From an uncultured Haloferula sp. (GTDB taxonomy: Bacteria; Verrucomicrobiota; Verrucomicrobiae; Verrucomicrobiales; Akkermansiaceae): a stretch of DNA of 8,977 nt. The stretch spans positions 1-8,977 of the forward strand of contig CAMPGU010000166.1 of the NCBI GenBank assembly GCA_946885645.1, written 5' to 3'. The position numbers were made by a program, and so were the translations under genes. The notes under the pieces are model-generated. The model saw only the letters and a program-made list of their open reading frames with translations. It searched no databases and was not told the DNA's origin. This document shows, piece after piece, positions 1 through 8,436 of the stretch (position 1 is the first letter of the stretch; each line of letters begins with the position of its first letter).

Positions 1-20
1 CGCTAGAACCCCGCCACCCC

Positions 21-872
21 ATGGCCGGCTTTTTCAAATCCCTCTACAACAAGATCGCGAACAAGGCGGAGATCGACTGGGACGAGCTCGACGCCGACCT
101 GGTGACCGCCGATCTGGGGCCGAAGCTGGCGATGGAGATTATCCTGGAGCTGCGCGATCTGGGCCGTCAGGTGAACGCGGAGGACGTCATTGATGTCGCT
201 CGTCGCCACGTTTCGGACCGGCTGCCTCCCGACTCGCCGCCCCTGCTGCCACGCCTGGACGGCAAGCCCTTCGTTTTCCTGGTGGTCGGCATCAATGGCG
301 TGGGAAAGACCACCTCCTGCGCGAAACTCGCCCACTGGCTGCAGCGCCGCGGCCAGCCGACGGTGCTCGCCGCCGCGGACACCTTCCGCGCCGCCGCGGT
401 GGAACAGCTCGAGCGCTGGGGCCAACGCCTCAACATCCCCGTGGTGAAGGGCCAGCCGAATGCCGATCCTTCCTCGGTCTGTTTCAACGCCCATCAGAAA
501 GCCATCGCCGACGGCTCGAAATACCTGATCTGCGATACCGCCGGACGCCTCCACACCCGCCATAACCTGATGGAGGAGCTATCGAAGATCAAACGCACCC
601 TGGCCAAGAACGACGAGACCGCGCCCCACCTCACCCTGCTGGTGGTGGATGCCACAACCGGGGCAAACGCGCTGCAGCAAGCGAAGGAGTTTCACAAGGC
701 CTGTCCGCTCGACGGCGTGATCGTGACCAAGATGGACGGCTCCGGGAAGGGCGGCGTCGCGGTGGCGATCCACGACCAACTGGGCATCGTCCCGCGCTTC
801 CTCGGTACCGGCGAGGAGCCGGACGCCTTCTCGCTTTTCAACAAGCAGAAGTTCGTGGAAGAGATGCTTTAG
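21..872 (+). CDS. ftsY: Signal recognition particle receptor FtsY
   Basis: SRP receptor GTPase, 283 residues. It docks ribosome-nascent chain-Ffh complexes at the inner membrane for delivery to SecYEG. All SRP-GTPase motifs are visible: P-loop GINGVGKT (90-97), DTFRAAA (120-126), DTAGR (172-176), TKMD (236-239) and the closing GTGE (262-265). Residues 1 to about 75 form the helical N domain, starting with an amphipathic FFKSLYNKI stretch typical of the membrane-targeting helix. The long acidic A domain of E. coli FtsY is absent, as in many short bacterial FtsY proteins. The ATG at 21 gives the usual short-FtsY N-terminus. The frame is open to the window edge (six more codons), so an upstream extension cannot be excluded. 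No Shine-Dalgarno sequence precedes the ATG. A Nudix gene follows after 79 bp and may be cotranscribed. Confidence 0.96.
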   Translation: MAGFFKSLYNKIANKAEIDWDELDADLVTADLGPKLAMEIILELRDLGRQVNAEDVIDVARRHVSDRLPPDSPPLLPRLDGKPFVFLVVGINGVGKTTSCAKLAHWLQRRGQPTVLAAADTFRAAAVEQLERWGQRLNIPVVKGQPNADPSSVCFNAHQKAIADGSKYLICDTAGRLHTRHNLMEELSKIKRTLAKNDETAPHLTLLVVDATTGANALQQAKEFHKACPLDGVIVTKMDGSGKGGVAVAIHDQLGIVPRFLGTGEEPDAFSLFNKQKFVEEML

Positions 873-951
873 AGGGCGGCCGCATCGGACTCCCTGCGGT
901 CCCCCCTCCCGGCTTGCCACTTTTCCATTTCCTGCTTCAACAGCGCCGCCG

Positions 952-1461
952 ATGACGACTCCTTCACCGATCGACTGGGCGAGCTGGCGGGCGGAGATCC
1001 ATGCCACGCTGCTCTTCATCGTGCGCGACGGTGAAATCCTGCTGATCGAGAAGAAGCGCGGGCTGGGCGCGGGAAAGATCAACGGGCCCGGTGGCAAGAT
1101 CGACCCCGGCGAGACCCCGCTGGAGTGCGTGGTACGGGAGACCCGCGAGGAGCTGGGTATCACCGCCCTGCGGCCGAAGAAATACGGCGAGCTCCATTTC
1201 GCGATGTCGGACGTGCCGGATATCCTTTGTCATGTCTTCCTCGCCCGCTGCTTCGAGGGCGACCCCGTGGAGACGGAGGAAGCGAAGCCTCTCTGGTGCC
1301 GCCTGGGGGACATCCCTTACGACCGGATGTGGAAGGACGACATCCACTGGCTGCCCCATCTGCTGGACGAGCGCGGTTTTCACGGCCGGTTCATCTTCTC
1401 GGGGGAAGATGTGGTCTGGCAACATTTGGAATTGGACGTCCATTGGCCCGCGGCTTGCTGA
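952..1461 (+). CDS. Nudix hydrolase, MTH1-like (8-oxo-dGTP diphosphatase type)
   Basis: 169-residue Nudix hydrolase. The Nudix box GX5EX7REUXEEXGU is complete: G48, E54, R62-E63, E66-E67, G69-I70. Outside the box the protein follows the MTH1 pattern rather than the short bacterial MutT pattern. KRGLGAGKINGPGGK precedes and enters the box. MWKDD at 126-130 aligns with the W117/D119/D120 base-recognition residues of human MTH1, and WLPHLL plus RGFHGRFIFSG match its C-terminal part. The likely role is hydrolysis of oxidised purine nucleoside triphosphates to monophosphates, keeping damaged bases out of DNA. The family assignment is firm; the substrate is inferred from those residues. The ATG at 952 has no Shine-Dalgarno sequence. 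It lies 79 bp after ftsY with no terminator between, so the two may share a transcript. Confidence 0.9.
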   Translation: MTTPSPIDWASWRAEIHATLLFIVRDGEILLIEKKRGLGAGKINGPGGKIDPGETPLECVVRETREELGITALRPKKYGELHFAMSDVPDILCHVFLARCFEGDPVETEEAKPLWCRLGDIPYDRMWKDDIHWLPHLLDERGFHGRFIFSGEDVVWQHLELDVHWPAAC

Positions 1462-1484
1462 CAAGCCCGTAGCGCCAGTAGCGA

Positions 1485-1519
1485 CCTCCGCCAGCTGCGC
1501 CGGAGGGAGACTATCCCTC
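1485..1519 (+). terminator. Overlapping hairpins after the Nudix gene, possible weak terminator
   Basis: CCTCCG (1485-1490) pairs with CGGAGG (1501-1506). GAGGGA (1503-1508) pairs with TCCCTC (1514-1519). The arms share bases 1503-1506, so only one hairpin can form at a time. They begin 24 bp after the Nudix stop codon. There is no T-run behind either hairpin, so this is not a classical intrinsic terminator. It may be a processing or Rho-linked 3' end, or chance. Confidence 0.3.
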
Positions 1520-1643
1520 GGCTCGACCTATTCCGGCTTCATTGAGGTAAGTCAAGGGTCGTAGAACTACGAAGTTTACTATATCCTTTGTAATACACTG
1601 GATCTATTGAGAACATGTCTCAAAAGCAATCGCGAGCCAAATA

Positions 1644-1678
1644 AAACGCCCGTTTCCTGCCGGAGGAAACGGGCGTTT
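1644..1678 (-). terminator. Rho-independent terminator of the helix-turn-helix gene
   Basis: Perfect 15-bp inverted repeat (arms 1644-1658 and 1664-1678) with a 5-base loop. Read on the minus strand, the stem ends in GTTT and runs into TTATTT, giving a T-rich tail. On the plus strand the stem is followed by CGAGATT, so the terminator faces the minus-strand gene whose stop codon is at 1700, 21 bp away. It could also stop plus-strand readthrough from the Nudix gene less efficiently. Confidence 0.88.
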
Positions 1679-1699
1679 CGAGATTGATCCGAGTTCGGG

Positions 1700-2035
1700 T
1701 TAGAGGGCGGATTTCAGGGAATTGAACTGAGCCTTCAGCTTGGCCAATTCCTTCTCTGCCTTCGCGATCTGGTCGTGCAAAGCCTGGAGCTTGGAGAGCT
1801 TCTTTCCGATCGGGCCCGCCACCGCGGCCCCGTTGTTGCCAATGGCTCCACCGCCTGCGCCGGAACGAATCCAGCTCGAAATGGTAAGCGGGGAGATCTT
1901 GTATTTCTTCGAGGCGGCACTTTGCCCGCCACGGCCCTTTTCTGCATTCACCTTGTCGACGAAGGCAATGATATCCGCCTTCTCCTTCGCGGTGTACCGG
2001 CGGCCTTTCGCCGCATTGACATTGGTGTTGCTCAT
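1700..2035 (-). CDS. Small helix-turn-helix protein with C-terminal coiled coil
   Basis: 111 residues, basic, no family name recognised with certainty. Residues about 14-58 look like a homeodomain-like or transposase-OrfA-type helix-turn-helix: YTAKEKADIIAFVDK, then SAASKKYKISPLTISSWIRS, where the second and third helices would lie. A Gly/Ala-rich linker (59-76) follows. Residues 77-107 are a regular coiled coil with hydrophobic positions L83, L86, I90, A93, L97, L100, F104 and L107, a clean 3-4 heptad spacing. This suggests a dimer or oligomer that binds DNA: a regulator, a nucleoid-associated protein, or a domesticated transposase N-terminus. No catalytic transposase domain or terminal repeats are nearby. 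The only ATG is at 2035, with a GGAG just 2 bases upstream, too close to be optimal. The gene stands alone with its own terminator. Function is unknown. Confidence 0.8.
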   Translation of the reverse strand: MSNTNVNAAKGRRYTAKEKADIIAFVDKVNAEKGRGGQSAASKKYKISPLTISSWIRSGAGGGAIGNNGAAVAGPIGKKLSKLQALHDQIAKAEKELAKLKAQFNSLKSAL

Positions 2036-2039
2036 GACT

Positions 2040-2087
2040 CCGGAGCTTTAATGTCGAGGGGGGTGATCCGCAAGCCGAAACTTTAAT
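2040..2087 (-). promoter_or_regulatory. Pair of 13-bp direct repeats upstream of the helix-turn-helix gene
   Basis: On the minus strand the two copies read ATTAAAGTTTCGG (2087-2075) and ATTAAAGCTCCGG (2052-2040), 11 of 13 positions identical and 35 bp apart. The inner copy ends 4 bases before the start codon at 2035. Position and similarity suggest operator half-sites, possibly for the protein itself. ATTAAA could also contribute to a -10 element. This is inference from sequence layout only. Confidence 0.35.
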
Positions 2088-2274
2088 CAAGACAGGCTTT
2101 TTTCATATATGCGTATTTCTACGGCATGAATCACATCTAGGTTCCAGATCTTAAAATGCTGACATTCTCAAAATCGGACACAGCAGCTTCCGGCTACGTC
2201 AGCTCGTTGAAAACACCGTGAGATCAGCTCATTGGAAAGACAGGCATGACTTCCGGGATACAAACCATCGCTGG

Positions 2275-2309
2275 AAAAACACTGCCGGGGACTCCGCAAC
2301 GCTCCCCGG
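2275..2309 (-). terminator. Possible terminator of the gcvP-to-fusion-gene unit
   Basis: CCGGGGA (2285-2291) and TCCCCGG (2303-2309) form a 7-bp GC-rich stem with an 11-base loop. On the minus strand the stem is followed by a 5-base spacer CAGTG and then TTTTT (2279-2275). That is a plausible intrinsic terminator, weakened by the spacer. It would give the upstream unit an untranslated 3' end of about 220-250 bases. I saw no better terminator closer to the stop codon at 2533. Confidence 0.4.
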
Positions 2310-2442
2310 TCTCCTCCATCTGCCGTCGCTCTCCCGGAAACAAGCGCCTCCTATCCACCTCTTGGAACCGGTTTCCCTCAAGCTTCAATGGTTGCATTCG
2401 ACCCTATACCGCACATTGTAAATCAGACCATTACAACCACGC

Positions 2443-2473
2443 GATTAACACTCCGTTTGCAAAAAGGTTAATC
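2443..2473. repeat. Inverted repeat GATTAAC-N17-GTTAATC
   Basis: Perfect 7-bp arms (2443-2449 and 2467-2473) in the AT-rich region downstream of the fusion gene. No T-run follows on either strand, so it is not a standard terminator. The right arm contains TTAATCAA, which recurs at 2083-2090 beside the direct repeats ahead of the helix-turn-helix gene. It could be a protein-binding dyad or chance. Confidence 0.3.
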
Positions 2474-2532
2474 AAAAGGACGGTCACCGATCCCCGCGAT
2501 GGAAGGTTATCACATCGTCCATCAAGAGCCCC

Positions 2533-3663
2533 TCAGGCTTTGCCCGATGCTCCTGCCGGAAGGTCAACATTTCCAAAATCGGCCATGGTGGTCAGCCAGA
2601 CGTGCGACCCCTGCCTCACCGCCTCGCGCGGGACAACCCCTCCGAAGCCGATGAAAAGATCCACCTCCCCCTTCGCCTCGAGATCGGAGACGCCGTCCCC
2701 CATCATTGCCGTGACTTCCGGCAGCAGGGCCTGCTTCCATTCCCGGATGATCTCCGGCTTCCCGCCGTTGCGCGTGGTAGGGTAATCCGTGCCATAACCG
2801 GCGTACTCGCCCGCCTCGTTGAAGTGAAGCGGCACGGCCTCCACATGATCGATCCCCAGGCGCTGCGCCAGCGGCTGTATCAGCGGCGCAAAACCGCCGG
2901 AAAGGATGACAGGCGTCCAGCCCTCCGCCTTGAGACGGGCGATCACCTCCGGCGCGCCCGGCACCATGGTCTCCAGATAGCGCTGCGCCACCGCATCCGC
3001 GGTCGCCCGGTCGGGGCGGATGATCTCCATCCGCAGCCCGAAGACCTCGCTGATCGGAACCTCGCCGTTCATCGCTCGGTTGGTAAGTTCTTCCACCATT
3101 TTGAAGATCTCCGACCCGCGGGCCCGCCCGAGTTCGTCGATCCCCTCGATCGAGGAGAGCGTGGAATCGCAATCGAAGAAGAAGAGTTTCCCGCGCGGGC
3201 GGACGGGCGGCAGGATCTCGACGATTGTTCCCGGCTCCACCAGGTCGTGGAGTTCCATGATATCGCGGTTTGAGAGCCGGATGCATCCGCAGCTCGCCGG
3301 ACTGCCCAGCTTTTCCTCGTGATTGGTCCCGTGGAAATAGATGAAGCGGTCGAAGGTATTCGCGTTCTCGGGCTGCAAGCCGCTGATGCGGAGGATGCGC
3401 GTGAGCACGCGATCCTTGCTTTCTGCATCGCCGGCTTGCCAATGGCCCGCGGGCTCCCGGGCGATGAATATGGTGCCCTCCGGTTGGTCGCCGCCGATTT
3501 TTTGCACCACCACGAAGCGGCCCGTCGGCGTGCGGTGGCTGCCGGGTGTGAAACCGATACCCTTGGCCGCGGTGGACACCGGCCACTCTTTTTCGAGTTC
3601 GGTCCCGCGATAGAGCCGGACGGTCTGATCATCCACGGAGACTTCGAGGCGCGGGTGGTTCAT
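2533..3663 (-). CDS. L,D-transpeptidase (YkuD)-phosphoserine phosphatase-like HAD fusion
   Basis: 376 residues in one frame holding two enzyme domains. Residues about 6-150 are a YkuD L,D-transpeptidase fold: SHRTPTGRF (42-50), FIYFHGT with H111, and SPASCGCIRLSNRDI with presumed nucleophile C127. The usual SHGC reads SCGC (C125 for His). Residues about 158-365 are a phosphoserine-phosphatase-type HAD domain: motif I DCDST (D164, D166), E173 of the substrate-pocket type, motif II SGG (255-257), K302 and motif IV GDGVSD (322-327). The late FIGFGG matches phosphoserine phosphatases. Only a short proline/arginine link (151-158) joins them. There is no signal peptide, although L,D-transpeptidases normally act outside the cytoplasmic membrane. 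The ATG at 3663 overlaps the upstream stop as ATGA, which indicates translational coupling. The frame is open further upstream, but that extension lies wholly over the synthase gene and looks unlike protein. Phosphoserine dephosphorylation is likely; the role of the transpeptidase half is uncertain. Confidence 0.88.
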   Translation of the reverse strand: MNHPRLEVSVDDQTVRLYRGTELEKEWPVSTAAKGIGFTPGSHRTPTGRFVVVQKIGGDQPEGTIFIAREPAGHWQAGDAESKDRVLTRILRISGLQPENANTFDRFIYFHGTNHEEKLGSPASCGCIRLSNRDIMELHDLVEPGTIVEILPPVRPRGKLFFFDCDSTLSSIEGIDELGRARGSEIFKMVEELTNRAMNGEVPISEVFGLRMEIIRPDRATADAVAQRYLETMVPGAPEVIARLKAEGWTPVILSGGFAPLIQPLAQRLGIDHVEAVPLHFNEAGEYAGYGTDYPTTRNGGKPEIIREWKQALLPEVTAMMGDGVSDLEAKGEVDLFIGFGGVVPREAVRQGSHVWLTTMADFGNVDLPAGASGKA

Positions 3664-4799
3664 AGAGGTGTTTGAAGAGCGATCAGCGAGTTTTTTCCGC
3701 CCAGGGCGGAAGCGAGTTTGAAAATCGTGGTTCCGGGGACGAGCTGTCCCGATGCCACGGAAAGCCCCTGCGGGCAAGCGAGTCCCGCCATCGCGGGGGG
3801 CAGTTCCCCTTCTCTCATGCCCGCGGCGAGCAATGCCGTCTCGAGCAAGCCTCCGCCGCCGATGCCATGTCCGGTCCACGGCTTCAGGAGGCAGAGGGAA
3901 GTTCCCTCGCCCAGGCCTGCAAGGATCGCCGCCGGTTCCAGCATGGCGTGGGCCGCCGTGCCGCTGGCATGGGGACACAGCACGCGCGGGCGGCCATAGC
4001 GGCTCTTCGCATCCCGCAACAGGGCGACGATCCCCGGCGCACCGGAAGGCATGCCGATGGCATCCGCTGCATCGGAATTCGAAAGATAGCCGCAGATCCG
4101 CGGGGCTCCTGCCACCTCGCGGGCTTCCAATGCTACCGCCGCCGCTGCCTCCGCCGGAAGAATCCCGGATGTCCGGGGGGAGTAGGGGTCGTTGGTATTG
4201 TCATGGGATAGAATCCCCGTCGCCGCGTAGCTATCCAGCAGTGAAGGCGAAAGCGGCAGATCCACGGCCACTACCAGCGCACGCCGCGCCAAACCGGCGG
4301 AAAGCCACAGCGTTGCCATGCCCAGGGCGTCCAGTCCGGCTGCGCAGCCGCTGGCCTGCACCTGCCACGGCCCGCGGATGCCCAATGCGATGCTGACGGC
4401 CGCGGCCGGTTCGCTGTGCAGGGAATTGCTCGCTGCCATCAGCGGGAAGGCCCGGCGCTCCGGCCACGGATCTACCCACCCTGCGGCGGTGCCCCGGCTG
4501 GTGCCGAGAAAAAGAGCAGCATCCGCCAGCTCGTCCTCATCCCACCCGGCCTCATCCGCGGCCTGCCGGGCCACGTGCAGCGCCGCCATGGTCGCGGGCG
4601 ACCATTTACGGTGGGTCAGGAGCTTCCTTCGCCCGATCCATGACGCCTCGAGCCCCCCGTGAGGGCTGCCGTGCCCTAACAAGCCTGACAGCGGCTTGAA
4701 ATTCGTCCGTCCTTCCCGGAGCGCGGCGAGATGCCCGGGCATATATTCTCCCAACCCGGAGAGAGCCCCGAGGCCGGTGATGGAAAGCGGCGTGTCGAT
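3660..4799 (-). CDS. Divergent beta-ketoacyl-ACP synthase (KAS I/II type)
   Basis: Condensing enzyme of the KAS I/II thiolase fold, about 379 residues against roughly 410 for FabF. Condensation of an acyl chain with malonyl-ACP is the expected reaction. Numbered from 4799, the nucleophile is C152 (QASGCAAG), with H277 (CPHASGTAAH) and H311 (KPWTGHGIGGGG), so the Cys-His-His triad is intact. The N-terminus SITGLGALSGLG (residues 6-17) is the family's first strand and glycine loop. No ATG, GTG or TTG lies between the in-frame TAG (4809-4811) and that strand. The best-placed codon is ATC at 4799, a rare bacterial start. The first conventional alternative, TTG at 4754, would cut off the core strand. 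A base error is another explanation. No Shine-Dalgarno sequence is seen. It starts 46 bp after the lipoprotein gene and overlaps the next gene by ATGA. Surrounding identity is low, so it probably serves a special acyl or polyketide-like product rather than bulk FabF work. Confidence 0.82.
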   Translation of the reverse strand: MDTPLSITGLGALSGLGEYMPGHLAALREGRTNFKPLSGLLGHGSPHGGLEASWIGRRKLLTHRKWSPATMAALHVARQAADEAGWDEDELADAALFLGTSRGTAAGWVDPWPERRAFPLMAASNSLHSEPAAAVSIALGIRGPWQVQASGCAAGLDALGMATLWLSAGLARRALVVAVDLPLSPSLLDSYAATGILSHDNTNDPYSPRTSGILPAEAAAAVALEAREVAGAPRICGYLSNSDAADAIGMPSGAPGIVALLRDAKSRYGRPRVLCPHASGTAAHAMLEPAAILAGLGEGTSLCLLKPWTGHGIGGGGLLETALLAAGMREGELPPAMAGLACPQGLSVASGQLVPGTTIFKLASALGGKNSLIALQTPL

Positions 4800-4845
4800 G
4801 GACGGGGACTAGACGCAGCGGAGCCCGGATGCCAACGCCGAATTT

Positions 4846-5379
4846 TCAGATACTAGGCTTTGGCCCCGCAGGCGGGACCGGGGGAAAAAGCTGCTGGAGC
4901 GGCGCAGGCAGCTTGCGGATCACTTCGGTGGGAATCCGCGGTGCCCCGTTCTGGAGATTACCACCCGAAATCGCCTGTCCGCCGGAACTCACGTGCTCGT
5001 CCTTGACCGTGTAGGCAAGGGTGTCGCTACCATTGAAGAACCACAGTCTCGTCGGCGACTCGGCGAAAACGAACCACGGGTCGGCAGGGCTGTTGAGCTG
5101 GATCGCTCCCCCCGCGGAACTCTTATTCAGGCCTCCCGAAGGCAACTGACGCTCCACCCGGAAGCTCCAGTGCACGTCCTTCCCCGCGGGTATCAGTTCC
5201 AGCTTGGTTGATTCCCGCGCGTCGGAGGCTCCATAGACGCCCGGAGTCGTGATGACGCTTCCTGCGGCCAGGGTGTTCGCCCCGGTCCAGAGGCCGGCCC
5301 GGGGTGTCCGGATGAGCCGGGACTTCCCGCAAGCGCCCAATGCGAGCGGGATGACCAACAACAGGAGGAAGAGGCGCAT
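4846..5379 (-). CDS. Small lipoprotein of unknown function
   Basis: 177 residues. The N-terminus is a short lipoprotein signal: positive R2, hydrophobic core LFLLLLVIPLAL, and lipobox LGAC with C17 as the lipidated residue, leaving about 161 mature residues. After C17-G-K the protein should be anchored in a membrane facing the periplasm; there is no Asp at +2 to suggest inner-membrane retention. The body is polar with scattered aromatic strands (DVHWSFRVERQL, DPWFVFAESPTRLWFFNGSDTLAY), suggesting a small beta-rich domain. The C-terminus is proline-rich (PAPLQQLFPPVPPAGPKPSI). I recognise no family. The start at 5379 is supported by GGAG at 5390-5393 and AAGGGG at 5384-5389, one of the few visible ribosome-binding sites here. 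It lies 55 bp after gcvP with no terminator between, so it is probably cotranscribed with it. Confidence 0.8.
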   Translation of the reverse strand: MRLFLLLLVIPLALGACGKSRLIRTPRAGLWTGANTLAAGSVITTPGVYGASDARESTKLELIPAGKDVHWSFRVERQLPSGGLNKSSAGGAIQLNSPADPWFVFAESPTRLWFFNGSDTLAYTVKDEHVSSGGQAISGGNLQNGAPRIPTEVIRKLPAPLQQLFPPVPPAGPKPSI

Positions 5380-5434
5380 GATGCCCCTTCTCCATCGATT
5401 TCTCGGGGATGAACAGGAGAAACCCGCCCCCTCT

Positions 5435-8263
<2,829 letters not shown>

Positions 8264-8271
8264 GGCGTGGA

Positions 8272-8309
8272 GGCGTGGTCGCAACGGGGAACGCTGCGGC
8301 GACCGCGCC
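8272..8309 (-). promoter_or_regulatory. Strong hairpin immediately upstream of the gcvP start
   Basis: Arms 8272-8282 and 8299-8309 pair over 11 positions with one mismatch. The loop can extend the stem further, since GCAGCG and CGUUGC pair with one G-U. The hairpin ends 8 bases before the ATG at 8263. If translation starts there, it would sit over the ribosome landing site, which has no Shine-Dalgarno sequence. If translation starts at 8314, the hairpin lies inside the coding region. A regulatory role is inference. Confidence 0.35.
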
Positions 8310-8323
8310 CTCATAAGGCAAAA

Positions 8324-8328
8324 CCTCC
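8324..8328 (-). promoter_or_regulatory. Shine-Dalgarno GGAGG pointing to an alternative gcvP start at 8314
   Basis: GGAGG on the minus strand lies nine bases before an in-frame ATG (8314-8312). This is the best ribosome-binding site in the window. It argues for a GcvP start 17 codons upstream of the start that homology favours. Against it, the extra residues are arginine/proline-rich and use rarer codons (AGG, CGA), unlike the body of GcvP. Confidence 0.4.
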
Positions 8329-8394
8329 GCGGTGCAACCCCGCGGGCGCGGCGGTCATGCAAATCTCACTTTTTTGACCGAAAACGGCACCGCC

Positions 8395-8430
8395 ACCGGA
8401 GAGGCGCGCATACGGAAAGGGCTCTCCGGT
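8395..8430 (-). terminator. Stem-loop after the TIM-barrel gene, possible terminator
   Basis: ACCGGAGAG (8395-8403) and CTCTCCGGT (8422-8430) form a perfect 9-bp stem with an 18-base loop, starting 6 bases after the stop codon at 8437. No T-run follows directly on the minus strand, so termination would be inefficient or factor-dependent. Its placement right after the stop favours a 3'-end role, which would separate gcvP into its own transcript. Confidence 0.4.
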
Positions 8431-8436
8431 CTCCTC

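Larger units (their letters stand above)
1462..1699. other. Gene-free stretch between converging genes, with small dyads
   Basis: No credible coding frame. It lies between the end of the plus-strand Nudix gene and the end of the minus-strand helix-turn-helix gene. The first part is GC-rich with two overlapping hairpins (1485-1506 and 1503-1519). Then come TCGTAG-AA-CTACGA (1559-1572) and TTGAGA-N5-TCTCAA (1607-1623), followed by the strong minus-strand terminator (1644-1678). From about 1560 the base composition is AT-richer than in the flanking genes. Confidence 0.6.
2036..2532. other. 497-bp non-coding, AT-richer region
   Basis: No convincing gene on either strand. Open frames crossing it have unlike-protein composition and no start context. 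It separates the end of the fusion-protein gene (stop at 2533) from the start of the helix-turn-helix gene (2035), both on the minus strand. It must therefore hold the 3' end of the first unit and the promoter of the second. Visible elements are two 13-bp direct repeats (2040-2052, 2075-2087), a terminator-like hairpin (2275-2309), a small CGTA-N4-TACG dyad near 2112-2123, AACCGGTT (2366-2373) and the inverted repeat GATTAAC-N17-GTTAATC (2443-2473). I could not pick a convincing -35/-10 pair. Confidence 0.6.

Noticed and set aside
1740..2086. Plus-strand frames opposite the helix-turn-helix gene
   Set aside because: Antisense. The minus frame has a coherent domain layout and its own terminator.
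2156..2221. Tiny plus-strand frame of 21 codons in the non-coding region
   Set aside because: No ribosome-binding site or conserved feature; this length is expected by chance.
2246..2785. Plus-strand 179-codon frame from the non-coding region into the fusion gene
   Set aside because: Ser/Pro/Arg-rich composition, overlaps the fusion gene antisense, no domain seen.
2564..3586. Second minus-strand frame (340 codons) inside the fusion gene
   Set aside because: Arg/Gly/Pro-rich out-of-frame reading of a GC-rich gene. The domain motifs are all in the other frame.
3664..3978. N-terminal extension of the fusion protein to an upstream start at 3978
   Set aside because: It overlaps the synthase gene in another frame, has unlike-protein composition, and the ATGA overlap at 3660-3663 gives a natural start.
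8310..8337. Promoter TTGCAC-N16-TATGAG for gcvP
   Set aside because: Matches are weak (about 3 and 4 of 6), and the -10 would overlap the GGAGG-linked ATG at 8314.
8264..8436. Glycine riboswitch ahead of gcvP
   Set aside because: Looked for because of the gene, but the conserved tandem aptamer cores are not recognisable, and a 173-bp gap with two other hairpins leaves little room.
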